Positions 1 to 10,375 are shown, numbered from the stretch's first letter. The stretch is 64,000 nucleotides of DNA from Henricia sp. BOLD:AAB3569 (GCA_037783545.1 JBBELK010000453.1:930001-994000), one strand, 5' to 3'. The notes: generated from the sequence alone by a model not told the origin. Numbers and translations: made by a program.

Positions 1-219
1 GAGGTCTCGCTAAAGCCTTTTAATCAAACAAGATTGAATGGACGCAGCTGTGGACAGGTCTTTTATTTCTCGTATTTGTTTGCAGTCTTCACAGCTGATT
101 ACTCAGCCGAGTATTTGCTTATGAATTCTAAACGGGCTGGTCAGTATTGCAATCGCTATTTTGCGACATTAAGAAAAGTCAACACACTTGCACATAGAGA
201 GCTTACTTGTTTTGTATTT
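1..219. other. Left window edge, no feature recognised
   Basis: A 95-codon open frame begins at 34 but runs into the A-family foldback element at 220 and has no coding character. Nothing else is supported here. Confidence 0.4.
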
Positions 220-379
220 GAGTCTTTCCACAGTAAAGGGGGGCATTTTGGCAACACAGACCATATTTTCGAGGAAATACCTTTGTCTGGTCTTAAAATA
301 ACAGAAATAAGTTTAAGTTAACTTGGGCCCAAAAAGGGTTACAAATAGTGTGACAACATGCCTTCACTGTAAACAAAAT

Positions 380-640
380 CTCGTCCAGATGACCAAATAA
401 ATCTCGTCCAATAGGTGTCTCAATCGACTAATTTTTTTTAGTCATACTGACGTACTCTGACGAACAAAAATTAGTCCAGTGACTAGAATTATTTTGTCAG
501 TTGACTAGGTTTTATTAGTCTTTCCATGGTGTCTGAATCGACTAAGACACTTAGTCAAGCGACCTACAAACTTAGTCAAATATTACTTGACCAATTAAAA
601 TTAGTCATTTAACTGATGTGGTAGCACCGACAATAAAAGC
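380..640. repeat. Left subterminal repeats of the CACTA-like element
   Basis: About ten copies of GACTAA/TTAGTC or close variants occur in both orientations within 260 bp, interspersed with tcgtcc and gacga motifs. In known CACTA elements such clustered motifs bind the element's own DNA-binding protein. That role is inferred here. Confidence 0.7.
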
Positions 641-1784
641 ACTGATAATGCACAGTTGTACTTAATGGCAAGCATAAAATCCTTACTTTTCCCGACTACA
701 TGTATTACAAAATACTACGTACTGTTAAAAAGAAGGGCATTTGTAAATTCCTGAAGATCCTTTTTATCAATGTTCAACGTAAATCAAGTCACATGCAACC
801 TAAAGTTATCCTGTAAAATGTAAAACATCTGTGGGAAAAAAATAAATTCATGTACATGTACTTTCTGCCGAATTGCCCGCAAACAGATTAAGAGCGTAAA
901 CTGTGTCGTTACATTTTGACGTATGGAAGTGAGAGGAAGGAAGACCACCCCCCAAAAAAAACCATCCTGCTGAAAGTGACACAAATAATACAATGTACAT
1001 TTCAATTTGTAATAACGTTAATGGCAAAAATACAGGCCAGCTGATCAATAAGACTTAATTGGCAAAGAGTGGCAACGGTTCAAAATTATCTGATGTATGA
1101 TACATGTACCATCAAACCTTAAAAGAGCTCTGTCATACAACATTCTACATGTACTTATAAAAACTGTAGGCCCCAATTCATTGTTCTTACTCCTGGGTAC
1201 AGATTTGTACAAGGTTCCTCTTACAACTACGAAGTCCCAAGAACCCTATTAATGAAGTTGACTGTACATGTATATGTAACAAACAACTTGACCCACCCAT
1301 CCATCAGAAAATAGGGTCAGTAGGGGCTGTCCGCTATAAATTGTGCCGAGTACCTTGGCAAAGACTGGCAAGAGTTCAAAATCATCTAAATTGAGTATCT
1401 TATCGAACGGACCTAAACCCAATTATCACCTGAATTTCGTTTTAAATCACATTCATAAATACCTCAGACAGTTTACGCATCCCTATTGGCTGAGAGCACG
1501 TCACGTGGGCAGTTTGAAACATATGATAAAGGCCCAGTCAGTCTTAAAAACTTTTGAGCCTTTGGCTCGCGGCCGCACCGTGGTCGGTGCGTATAAAAAA
1601 CACGCACATGCACACGGAAACTGCACGCTCCCGAAAGCAAATTGTATACTGTGACAAGTACCCGGTCGTGTGCGTGCGCGTACAACACGCTTGCATTTTG
1701 CGTAACGCGCGGTCGAACAAAAAACAACACACGCACAGCTAGCAGTTCATACGAATGCGGTAGGGAAAGTGAATGCATTAAAAT

Positions 1785-1960
1785 GGGATTAAAAGTGGGT
1801 TTGGCAGGTCTTAAACAATCCGTTTAAATCCGGATACAATGTAGGGGCCTGGACGCTGATAATGGCCCGCGCCGAATTCGGCTTGGGCTATTATCAGCGT
1901 CCAGGCCCCTATCCGGTTTAAAACGTATGTTTAAGACCATTCAAACCCACTTTTAATCCC
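1785..1960. repeat. Hairpin MITE family M, copy 1
   Basis: Arms of about 75 bp, starting gggattaaaagtgggt and ending acccacttttaatccc, surround gggcctggacgctgataatgg and its complement. A half copy lies at 53747. Confidence 0.8.
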
Positions 1961-2101
1961 TAAATGTATCATTAAACTACATGTATTTCGTCAAAATGAT
2001 CGACTTAGAGCAGCTGGCACCTACACGTAGTTGTCGAAAGCATTCGATACTTTCCAAGGCTATTTAAATCTACCGAAAAAAGTACATTCCGAGAAGATGC
2101 C

Positions 2102-2259
2102 TTACTGCTTTGATTTGTTTCTGTTTAATTTGTCAAGAATCTTTACTGCAGTGTTGTCTACAGGCAGGTTGTCCTGTATGTTGAGGATGACCTTTTGAAA
2201 GAAGTTAAAAGACTTCTTCAAGCAGTCGGAGTACGCGATATTAAAACAATAAAATACTG
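2102..2259 (-). CDS. Minus-strand gene, terminal exon 5
   Basis: After acceptor gagcttttag, two bases complete an Ala codon. The frame then reads VFYCFNIAYSDCLKKSFNFF and QKVILNIQDNLPVDNTAVKI, ending KLNRNKSKQ and TAA (2104-2102). The mixed aromatic/helical pattern and basic C-terminus look like a genuine protein end. With exons 2-4 this gives about 172 residues. No known domain is recognised, and no transposase or protease motif is seen. Confidence 0.48.
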
Positions 2260-2312
2260 CTAAAAGCTCCCAAAAGCTGCCATGAACGTTGATGTGGTTA
2301 CTACGACAATAC

Positions 2313-2403
2313 CATCTACCATGGCAGTGTACTCCACTCCCCCATCGTCGTCCTCCTCGTCCTCCTGCACCTTTTCGCAGACCGCTAGTGACCCATTGGA
2401 GTC
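2313..2403 (-). CDS. Minus-strand gene, exon 4, acidic
   Basis: Entered at phase 0 after tttatttag. Reads DSNGSLAVCEKVQEDEEDDD followed by GGVEYTAMVD and one base. The acidic run suggests a disordered linker. The proposed donor is gtattg. The intron to exon 5 would be only 53 bp, very short for an animal, so this junction is less secure. Confidence 0.45.
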
Positions 2404-2991
2404 CTAAATAAAGAAATTGGAAAATCAAAACATCAATCCATGTAGACAACATTGCTATTGCCATACCTCACACATCCATGATCAACTGCCGAATCACTTA
2501 ATCATCACTTTTAGTAATTATTTTTGGTTAACAAAAGTATGATAGGATCCACATGCTCGACTGCTAAGCCTTTACCCAAACCTACATGATGTGCATCATC
2601 AGTTTTATGCAAAGGTCCCTTATTAAGGGAATAAATGTGGGTTTTCCAACTTCTAACTCCAAAATGAGCCAGGACGCAAAAATCCATCTGATGAGAGGCC
2701 ATTGTACTTAGCCAAGTACATGTACATCTATCGGAAATGTGGTGGCCTGTTACAAATTTTGTGAATTTACCACTTTTGTACATAATTAACAAGTTGTGTG
2801 ATATTTTTTTTACCATTTTTGTGAAAAGGTCACAAGTTTCGTAAAAAATATTCCTCTTTCTGTGAATTTCAAGTTCACAGGTTTTGTGAAATATCACCTA
2901 CGTTTGTGAAATTTCACAAAAGCAGTCGGAAATTCACTTGAGACCTAAAAGTGGCAAATTCCCAAAAATGGTTGTAGCATGACCTTGTCTA

Positions 2992-3457
2992 GTCTTTGTG
3001 AGAGACGTTCTAACGTTGTTTGGTTCGTGTACGTGCCCGTGGTCGACATTGCACCGTGTGGACAGAGAACGACGTAAGAACGTCTTTGGAATCCTCTCAC
3101 GACTCACGTGGTTTGCTCGCAAAATTCCGAGCACATTCCACGCATACCATGTCAACACGTCACGATCCGCCATCATAAGTCCACACGTTCTTGGTAACAA
3201 CGTAACGACATAAAGAAAAATGTGCGCAGTGATTTCAGGATTCTATATGGCAGATCATGATCGTTTTTTCCATGGTATGCGTGGAATGTGCTAGGAATTT
3301 TGCGAGCAAACCACGTGACTCGTGAGAGGATTCCCATGACGTTCTTACAAACAGCAGCCAGCTGGCGCATAGACTAGCTCTCTTTCCACACGGTGCAATG
3401 TCGACCACGGGCACGTACACGAACCAAACAACGTTAGAACGTCTTTAACAAAGAGAC
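2992..3457. repeat. Palindromic element inside the CACTA-like transposon (466 bp)
   Basis: Outer arms gagacgttctaacgttgttt and the complement near 3430 continue through the shared ggtcgacattgcaccgtgtg and cacgtggtttgctcgcaaaa segments. The arms are about 150-190 bp with a looser centre. It lies between coding exons 4 and 3 of the minus-strand gene, in an intron. Confidence 0.8.
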
Positions 3458-3597
3458 TATATAGACCTGGTCGGTACAGGAACAAAGTTTGAGAGATTCC
3501 ATTCCATCCCATACACCATGCTCAAGCAACCATTAAGCACATCTTAGTATGCATAAGTGCATACTATTACTCCAACCTTGAGACTTTTTGAACTTAC

Positions 3598-3683
3598 CAT
3601 TTGATCTTCAAAAACAAACATGTTTTCCACCTTTTCTTGCAGCAATGGAGGGATAGCCAGAATGCCCGCAAGTCTTCTAGACT
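3598..3683 (-). CDS. Minus-strand gene, exon 3
   Basis: The acceptor ctctcag and donor ATG/gtaagt are strong. Entry with two bases completes a Glu codon from exon 2, and 28 codons follow: SRRLAGILAIPPLLQEKVEN then MFVFEDQM. The hydrophobic ILAIPPLL core and acidic end look like real protein. The family is unrecognised. Confidence 0.5.
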
Positions 3684-3940
3684 CTGAGAGATTGAGAAAA
3701 TTTTAAAGACAAAACGAAATGGTGTGATAAGTTTTTTTTTTCTCCAATATCATATACATGTACATGTTTTGTATACAATCGGGGGCATAGCTAGACCCCG
3801 GGGTGGGGCGGAGGGGTGACAAAATTTTGCCGACAGCTGCCGAGCCGCTCAGCGGGCGGGGGCTGCTGGTGAACAGATGAGCACCCTCGCGGGAGAACTA
3901 GTGCCGTAACATCTCTATTGTCTTTGTATACAAAGTGTAC

Positions 3941-4124
3941 CTTTTCTTGCGGCAGCCTCCTTTTGCTTTCCAATGTTATCTATTTCCTTCTCTAGAATAG
4001 CTGGCCTCTTCTTCAGTGCCTTGGCTGCTGAGGTCACCAAGGCATCTCCGTATTTCTAGAGGCCATCATCAAGTAGGGTCCTCAGTGATGACTTTCCATC
4101 AATTCTATGGAATTCTTGCAGCAA
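3941..4124 (-). pseudogene. Minus-strand gene, exon 2, with an in-frame stop
   Basis: The acceptor tattttag and donor AAAAG/gtacac bound 61 codons plus one base. The translation is lysine-rich and helical: LLQEFHRIDGKSSLRTLLDD, then GL-stop-KYGDALVTSAAKALKK, then RPAILEKEIDNIGKQKEAAA. The stop TAG (4058-4056) sits where a Glu codon (one base different) would keep the helix. I do not recognise the family. The stop suggests a decayed copy, a polymorphism or a sequencing error. Confidence 0.5.
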
Positions 4125-4284
4125 CTAAAATAAAGATAAATTTCCCCAAAATACATGTACAATATTAAACTGGAAAATGGTGATATAGAGCCATAGACTG
4201 AGCAGTGCAGAAAAAGTAAGTATTTTCAAGGAAATTGATTAATGTTTTTCACTCCAAAAATCACTTCCCTACAAAATTGGAAAG

Positions 4285-4475
4285 ATTACCATGCACGGAC
4301 ACCAACTTGGACCCCACGTAATAAATCTATGAGGCAACTCTGAAAAATTTTTCCTTAGTAAAACCATCATGACTTTTTCCTCTTAATTTTATGTTTTAAT
4401 CATCCAAACTAACATTTTTTTTACATGGTTTATAGATCATAAAAAGTTATATTTTGGGTGTCCGTGCATGGTAAT
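4285..4475. repeat. Small inverted-terminal element (191 bp)
   Basis: attaccatgcacggacacc at the left is mirrored by ggtgtccgtgcatggtaat at the right: perfect 19-bp inverted termini around AT-rich filler. Typical of a MITE. Confidence 0.8.
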
Positions 4476-4524
4476 GAACCCATAAAAATAGTTCTAGTAC
4501 TGAATTCTTACCGTTGCGCAAGCA

Positions 4525-5262
4525 TGATGCGTGAGCCTACAGAGCCGTGAACAGGGCGTCGTATTCTCCGCCCTGTAGTGTTGACGTTTCTAACCCCAAA
4601 TCTGTGGCATACTCGCGCAAATGAAATTTGTCTCTTGGCTCTGATATTTGCTTAATACCCGTCGGTCCACTAGCTCAATTGTTCAAACATTCCGAAGAGT
4701 ACGCATCGATCCGATGTCTAGTTTCGGTGAAATCGTGGGGAAAAATTTAGACCCTCCGTGACAAAAATACAGACTGCATGTTTGCCCCAAAATCAAATAT
4801 GCGCATGCACGAGAGCGGAGAGGTCAACACTAGACTGGTTCGCTGTCTTTATATTTACTTCCCTTCGTCCAGTTCGTCGTATAAGATGAAGAGAAGTAAA
4901 AATGAGGACAGCGAACCAGTCTAGCTTGTGTTGACCTCTCCGCTCTCGCGATGCGCATATTGGATTTTGGGGCAAACTGTCTGTATTTTATCTTACGGAG
5001 GGTCTGATTTTTGCCCTATAATTTCACCGACACCGAAACTAGACATCGGATCTATGGCGCCCATGGGTACACTTGACTTCGGAATATTTAAACATTGGGG
5101 CGAGTGCAACTATTGAGCAAATATCAGAGCAAAGGACATATTTCATTTGCGTGAGTTTGCATATGGTTTGCCACAGATTTGGGGTTAGAAACGGCACCAG
5201 GGCGGAGAATATATATATACGACGCCCTGTTCACGGGTCTAGCGTCATGAGCGTAAACCATG
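4525..5262. repeat. Large palindrome (about 740 bp) inside the CACTA-like transposon
   Basis: The left arm runs from about 4525 and the right arm to about 5262, meeting near 4885. Shared blocks include gaacagggcgtc, aaccccaaatctgtgg, gacctctccgctctcg and agcgaaccagtctag in inverted order. The right arm ends beside a CATGTA-rich simple repeat. It fills much of the first intron of the minus-strand gene. Confidence 0.85.
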
Positions 5263-5267
5263 CCACG

Positions 5268-5365
5268 CATACATGTACGTACATTTACTGTACATGTACA
5301 TGTACTGTACATGATGTACTGTACTGTACGCTACCGTACTGTACATGTACACATGTACGTGTTGC
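5268..5365. repeat. CATGTAC-rich simple sequence
   Basis: Irregular runs of acatgtacgt and tactgtacatg over about 100 bp. Shorter tacatgtacatg tracts recur throughout the window. Confidence 0.8.
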
Positions 5366-5451
5366 AGCACAGTGCACTGGGCATTCTTTGCGAATATTTC
5401 CTAAAACAACCAAACAATTCAGCGAAATACGTGAAGCAAAATGCAACTCAC

Positions 5452-5477
5452 CGAAACTTGGAGCTCACAGGTTCCAT
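5452..5477 (-). CDS. Possible first coding exon of the gene inside the CACTA-like element
   Basis: Reads MEPVSSKF plus two bases of an Arg codon, then an excellent donor (CG/gtgagt). It lies directly downstream of the NRF-1/CRE/YY1 motif cluster. The exit phase (2) does not match the next recognised exon (4124, entered at phase 0), so at least one exon is missing, diverged or displaced by the large palindrome at 4525-5262. Confidence 0.35.
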
Positions 5478-5562
5478 GATTTGGGATTATGATGCTATTT
5501 TGCGTGAGGATGGGTTACTTTTTCTTGGATGTTCGAAGGTGGAGATCAGATTTGGCGAGAGA

Positions 5563-5573
5563 CAAAATGGCGG
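5563..5573 (-). promoter_or_regulatory. YY1-like CCGCCATTTTG motif near candidate start site
   Basis: On the minus strand this reads CCGCCATTTTG; its complement contains AAAATGGCGG, close to the YY1 element common near metazoan transcription starts. It lies about 90 bp before the putative ATG. Confidence 0.45.
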
Positions 5574-5604
5574 AGTGAGTCCTCCTAAATTCGCGCTCTT
5601 ACGT

Positions 5605-5612
5605 GACGTCAC
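5605..5612 (-). promoter_or_regulatory. CRE palindrome in candidate promoter of the minus-strand gene
   Basis: A perfect TGACGTCA (the CREB/ATF site) lies about 130 bp upstream of the putative first ATG (5477, minus strand), between NRF-1-like and YY1-like motifs. No TATA box is seen. The grouping resembles TATA-less housekeeping promoters of animals. Confidence 0.5.
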
Positions 5613-5620
5613 ACCGCATT

Positions 5621-5632
5621 GCGCATGCGCAC
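5621..5632 (-). promoter_or_regulatory. NRF-1-like site in candidate promoter of the minus-strand gene
   Basis: TGCGCATGCGCA contains the palindromic NRF-1 consensus GCGCATGCGC. It is the most upstream of three promoter-type motifs ahead of the minus-strand first exon. Confidence 0.5.
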
Positions 5633-5639
5633 GCGAAGC

Positions 5640-5823
5640 TCTGACGAACTTTTCTCGTCAAGGCCCGGTTTTTATGGGACTCCCCAATCAGGACTAATAT
5701 TTTCTGGGTAATGACGAATTTTATCACGTCCATCGAAGTTAGTCGCTAGTCGTACATCACAGAAAAGTGACAGACGAAGGTATTTGGTCAGCTGGACTAA
5801 TTTTTTTACGTAGCTTGACTAAG
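5640..5823. repeat. Right subterminal repeats of the CACTA-like element
   Basis: ggactaat, gttagtc, ctagtcg, ggactaatt and gactaag variants recur over 180 bp with gacgaa motifs between them, mirroring the left end in inverted orientation. Confidence 0.68.
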
Positions 5824-6547
5824 TTTTGTTTACAGTGTTTCTAAAAACCCTGTGTACAAATTTCCAATATACGCTCGTAACCGGGACGGACACTTGTTAC
5901 ATTTTAGGCCGTCCCGTTTACGAGCGTATATTGGAAATTTGTACACAAGGTTTTTAGAAAGGCATGTTGTCACACTATTTGTAACCCTTTTGGGCCTAAG
6001 TTATCTCTTCAGAACAACTGAAACTGATTTCTTTTATTTTGAGACTAGACAAAGGTATTTTCTGGAAAATATGGTCTGTGCTGCCAAAATGCCCCCTTTA
6101 CCGTGGAAAGACTCATTTAGATTGTTAAAGGAAACCTTTCTTTTACCAAAAAGGAATGAATGCTAACATTTTGAAGACTACTAAAAATTACTTTGCATTT
6201 ATTAGTTTTTGTGTATGTAGTACATGTAGTACCCTTCAGATGTGATGAAGATGGAACACTTATAGTAAATTTACGCTTCAAAAAAAAAGAAGAAACACAT
6301 TATAGTCTGACTGAAAGATTAAGGAAGCTGAAAGACATGATTTATCGGCCAGTAACATGTATGAACACCTCTTGTGGCCAGGCTGACTGCACCAGCCCCC
6401 CATAGGAGCCGCTGAGGCAGGGTGCGCCACTCTGCATGAGGTACCTCCCTCATCTCCTGCACTCAAGTGGATCCAGAGGATTCTCCAAGAAACATTAAAA
6501 CATCACATTTCATTACTTTGAGAATCACTTTATTCAAACAGATACTC

Positions 6548-6689
6548 TTAAAGGCACAGGCTCGTCAGCAATGCGCGCACGCCAAATTCATGCCACGAAA
6601 TACGCAGCTCCAAAGCAAAGGCATGGAGCTGCGTATTTCGTGGCACGAATTTGACACGCGCGCATCGCTGACGAGCCTGTGCCTTTTAA
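6548..6689. repeat. Hairpin MITE family B, copy 1
   Basis: ttaaaggcacaggctcgtca at the left is mirrored by tgacgagcctgtgccttt at the right, with cgaaatacgcagctcc and its complement at the centre. Other copies are at 11966 and 49026. Confidence 0.88.
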
Positions 6690-7645
6690 ACCTCCCAGGA
6701 AATCACTAAAGCGAAACAGACAAATCACTTTGGATTCACTTTCAAGACTATTAGTGCCTTGTTATTCATCACTGTATTCAACAAGTTCTGTTCTGATCAA
6801 GAATAAATATTTTAACAAAATTGCATTATTACTGTTTTTGAACCGTATATTTTACACACACAAAAATGACATAGTAAAATGTTTGCATTTCTCTATTATG
6901 TACATGTACAGCCCCACAGGCAAGGGGGTGTGAGGTGCGTTCGGACCTTCCCCAAAAAAGCAGAGGTGCATTTGTTTGTGTTGTTACCATTTTAGTACCA
7001 GGCTTTGTGACCGAAGTAGATACATGTCGTTTACCAAGTAAATAATAAAAAAGAATCCACATTTTAATTCGTTCAAACCTCCCCATAAAAAATCCTGCCT
7101 ACGGGTTTGATGTATACGCATGCATGCTGATAAATTTGTCAGGTTTTATTTTAAGTGTGTACTTTACAAGCATTTTAGATGCCATCCCTGACAGACAGAA
7201 AATGTGAAAATTGCAAATAAATTCCTACAAATACCCTCTGTGCTCCCTCTACTCTCCTTGGCATGCTTTCAAATCTAGAGACCAATTCTCCCCATGATCC
7301 AACCCTAAAGATACACAGCCTGGCCCACTGGATTTATGACGAGCTGTCTCTGATTTTGATACCACTCTGAGGAGGAAAGCTAGGAGAAGATGACAAAAAG
7401 TTTACTTTAAGTCTTCGGGGAAGGCATTTTTAAAAAATGCTGAGTGGCTGCTGTTGATAGGGCTGCTTCCACAGGAAATAATGCCGCAGATGGATTGCCG
7501 TGATAGCTGGGCAATGTGGGGAAGTTGTTGAGGTTTGAGGGTTCCGGGAGAGTCTGTCTGTCTGCCTTACTTTTTATGTACGTGACCTCGATGTCCAACA
7601 TGTAGTGACCTACTACCGGTATATAATCGCTTCTGGCTCTGAAGT

Positions 7646-7891
7646 GAGTCTTTCCATGCCACGGTAAAGGGGGAATTGTGGTAACACAGACCATATTTTC
7701 CCCAAAAAAAATACCTTTGTCTGGTCTCAAAACAAAAGAAATAAGTTTCAGTTGTTCTGAAGAGATAACTTAGGCCCAAAAAGGGTTACAAATAGTGTGA
7801 CAACATGTCTTTCTGAAAACCCTGTGTACAAATTTCCAATATACGCTCGTAACCGGGACGGCCTAAAATGTATCACAAGTGTCCGTCCCAT
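7646..7891. repeat. Foldback family A, copy 2 (left half only)
   Basis: Runs from gagtctttcc through the ctgtgtacaaatttcc block to gtccgtccca, past the hairpin centre. The right arm has been replaced by the L-family element that begins next to it. Confidence 0.85.
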
Positions 7892-8035
7892 CTGCCAGTG
7901 CGAGACCAAAATCTCGGGGTCTGATCCGGGGCCAATTTGGTCCCGGGAGCGTTTACACTCAGTTTGTTATCTGGAGCTGATCCCGAGCTCGGTGTTCGAC
8001 CCCGAGCTCGGGATTAAGTGTAAACACAGTGTAAA
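7892..8035. repeat. Family L element, copy 1
   Basis: Contains ctcggggtctgatccggggc, a nested palindrome around gatcccgagctcgg, and gtgtaaac near both ends. An inverted copy lies at 46150. Confidence 0.7.
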
Positions 8036-10200
8036 TGTTCCTGGATTGGTCTGTTGAAACACCCTTGCAACCAATCTCCCTAATCCCTTTTAATGCCAAG
8101 TTAGACACTTGAGAAATTCCAAAGAATCCAGTCCTGTGTATTTATAGACGGCTCTTATTTTCTTTTCATCGTAAAGTGTCTCAGAAAAGATGGTTGACTT
8201 TGTAGGTTAAAGGTGTTGGGGACCAAAATAAACTTCAACAGGTACAGGATCTTGAATTATTCCACTGTAGAGTTTGATGAGTGAGGTCGTTGTTATCAAG
8301 TTTCTATGCTGTTTTCAAACTTGGGTGGTACAGAGTAAATTAATGAGGAATTGTGCACTGGGTCCTTCCATGCAAATGAGACCCAGTGTCTGGATTTTGT
8401 TAATAAATCCAGCAGCTTGCGCAACTTTTGAAAATGGCGTAGGCCCCATAGCTTAGGTGTAATTATCGCAGGAATGTTGCACAACTTACGCAATAAATGC
8501 TTATGCAGTGCGTAAGATTTTTGTGAAATCAGCTGCAGGCTTCAGGGAATGATTAGCCTCAGTATATAAACAGTACATGTATGTACATGTATGATATGGC
8601 TTCGTGAATCAAACAATACCTTTATCTGTTGATATTACCCAAAACATGAGAATGATTCAATAAACGTACAATGTGTACTGTAGTGCAGTCTTATGCAAGC
8701 GTGACATTTTGAAACTTTTATTGAAAGATTTGAAATTTCGCTCTTTTTGTAATTTTGATTGATAAAGTAAAGGTTTTATTTGGTGGCTAGAAAATTGGAT
8801 ATTCCTGTTTTCCTGTTTTCATTTCTCAAAATACCTTTTTAACGTGTCAGTAAACAGAGATTTGCATGATTAAACACAAAGAATGAATGAATTTTGATAA
8901 GTCTCCATTTGCGGTTGGCTATGCAAATGTCAATTAGAACAAAAAACACAAACACTTTTGGCTTGGTGACGAGCCCTGTTTCATCTTGTGGGGGAAAATT
9001 GTGCAGGTGTTGAATAAATAAGCATAAATAAATTTCAAAAAAGCCAAAATAGTGACTGTTTATACATGATGTGTTTACCTGTGTAGTGTTTTGACATTCA
9101 CAGGCAAGCCTTGCTGTTTGTATTTTGTGACATTTCCAAAATAGAAAATTCAACCCCAGTAACTTGGGGCTTCTCTGATACCTCATTGGCTGCGCATTGG
9201 AAAGGTCAGCGCACCGCGGTCAAAGTTCAACAAATTTGAATTTTGACCCAGCTTAAAACGTGTCGCGACAGGCCGCGCACAAGCGGCAAACCAGTTCCTG
9301 TACAAACCAATGGCACAGGCGCGCGCAAAGCCATTTTTCCGCGATAGTGTGAACGCCCCTTTACGAGGGACTCGCGAAGGAATCGCCTAAAACCCTGATG
9401 TACATGTAGGAGTTTCTTTTTTTTTTATAGTGAAAAAAAAATCAGGACTATAAATTGTCTGTCAAATTAGTGCCCTCATAAGACAAGACAAACCAAAAGG
9501 GGAGACAGTCAACCGGAAATACTGTAAATTGTGCAAGATAGCTCAACATAAGCGCATATGCAAGCAAACATACATGTACCAGTACATGGCGTGATATGGC
9601 AGAAACAGTTGCATTGTAATGACATTAATTAACCCTAACACCCAATCCTCAAAAATCAATACGATTTTACATACACCCTAGGGAGTCGGGGTTATTAATA
9701 AAAATCCAGTCATGCGACTCATGCCTGCTTTATATCCGTATGCGGTTTTTGCAATTGAGAACTGATCATTCGCAGTAATGATACTTTCTACTTGAACACT
9801 CGAGACAACCCACGCGGTGCGCCGACAATACTTCAACAACGATAAATCAGTTTGATGCATCGTCCCTCTACGGTCCACAGACTCAAGTAATTAATTATCT
9901 TTATATCAGTTGCGAAGAGAATCTGGCCAGGCAGAAATTGGTTGATGGTGCTGAATCATCCCCAACAGACTGAGGCAGCCCTAGTTCAAGCACTGGTGTG
10001 TGACTGTACCGTAAGTTCAAGGCAAGTTCAGCAGTCACCGTCCAGCCGCATCTCTCAAAATAATTTCTGTTCACACTAGACCGCATTCAACCGACGTTGA
10101 AATCAATTTGGGGCAGCCTTGGATTTAGTTTTGAATTTTTAAACCTCGCGTTCAACCCTGCAACATTTCACACTTGTTTTGGGCACACATGTTTTGGAGA
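8036..10200. other. Non-coding stretch with few recognisable features
   Basis: A degenerate family C half-copy is possible at about 8470-8540 (ttacgcaa...gtgaaatcagctgc). Minus-strand open frames at 8839, 9678 and 9901 have no coding-like composition, splice context or family match. Nothing else is supported. Confidence 0.5.
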
Positions 10201-10211
10201 ACAATTGAGTT

Positions 10212-10305
10212 CAACCCAGGTTGAGTCCAATCTCGACCCAGGTTGAGTCCAATCTCGACCCAGGTTGAGTCCAATCTCGACCAAGTTGAGTCCAATCTCG
10301 ACCCC
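10212..10305. repeat. 22-bp tandem repeat, about four units
   Basis: Unit ccaggttgagtccaatctcg plus ac, repeated about four times with the last copies degenerate. Confidence 0.9.
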
Positions 10306-10375
10306 GTTTAGTTTTCAAGTCTAGAAATGTGGACAAATGTTTGGGAAATCTAGATGCTTTGAAAACCAACTTGCC

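Larger units (their letters stand above)
365..5837. mobile_element. CACTA/EnSpm-like DNA transposon (5473 bp) carrying a minus-strand gene
   Basis: Perfect 14-bp inverted termini, CACTGTAAACAAAA at 365-378 and its complement at 5824-5837, begin with the CACTG typical of the CACTA group. The outer few hundred bases at each end are packed with GACTAA/TTAGTC subterminal repeats, also a CACTA hallmark. The host site is family A; an uninterrupted copy reads gcctttctaaaa, and here gcctt/tttctaaaa flank the insert, giving a 2-bp TT duplication. No transposase frame is visible inside, so it is probably non-autonomous. The interior holds a spliced gene and several palindromes. Confidence 0.82.
220..6114. 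mobile_element. Foldback MITE family A, copy 1, split by a CACTA-like insertion
   Basis: The arms are 220-364 and 5838-6114. Joined, they give a palindromic element of about 420 bp starting GAGTCTTTCC and ending GGAAAGACTC, flanked by ATTT on both sides (216-219 and 6115-6118), a 4-bp target duplication. The sequence matches copies at 7646, 38080 and 45034. The family has no coding capacity; it would fold into one long hairpin. Confidence 0.9.

Noticed and set aside
2102-2464. Single continuous 120-codon minus-strand ORF
   Set aside because: Its first half is a Gly/Arg frame of the acidic exon; the splice-consistent reading of exons 4 and 5 gives a better protein pattern.
5073-5697. Overlapping plus-strand frames of 139 and 145 codons
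   Set aside because: They read through CATGTA simple sequence and the palindrome arm, with no coding pattern; the supported signals here are on the minus strand.
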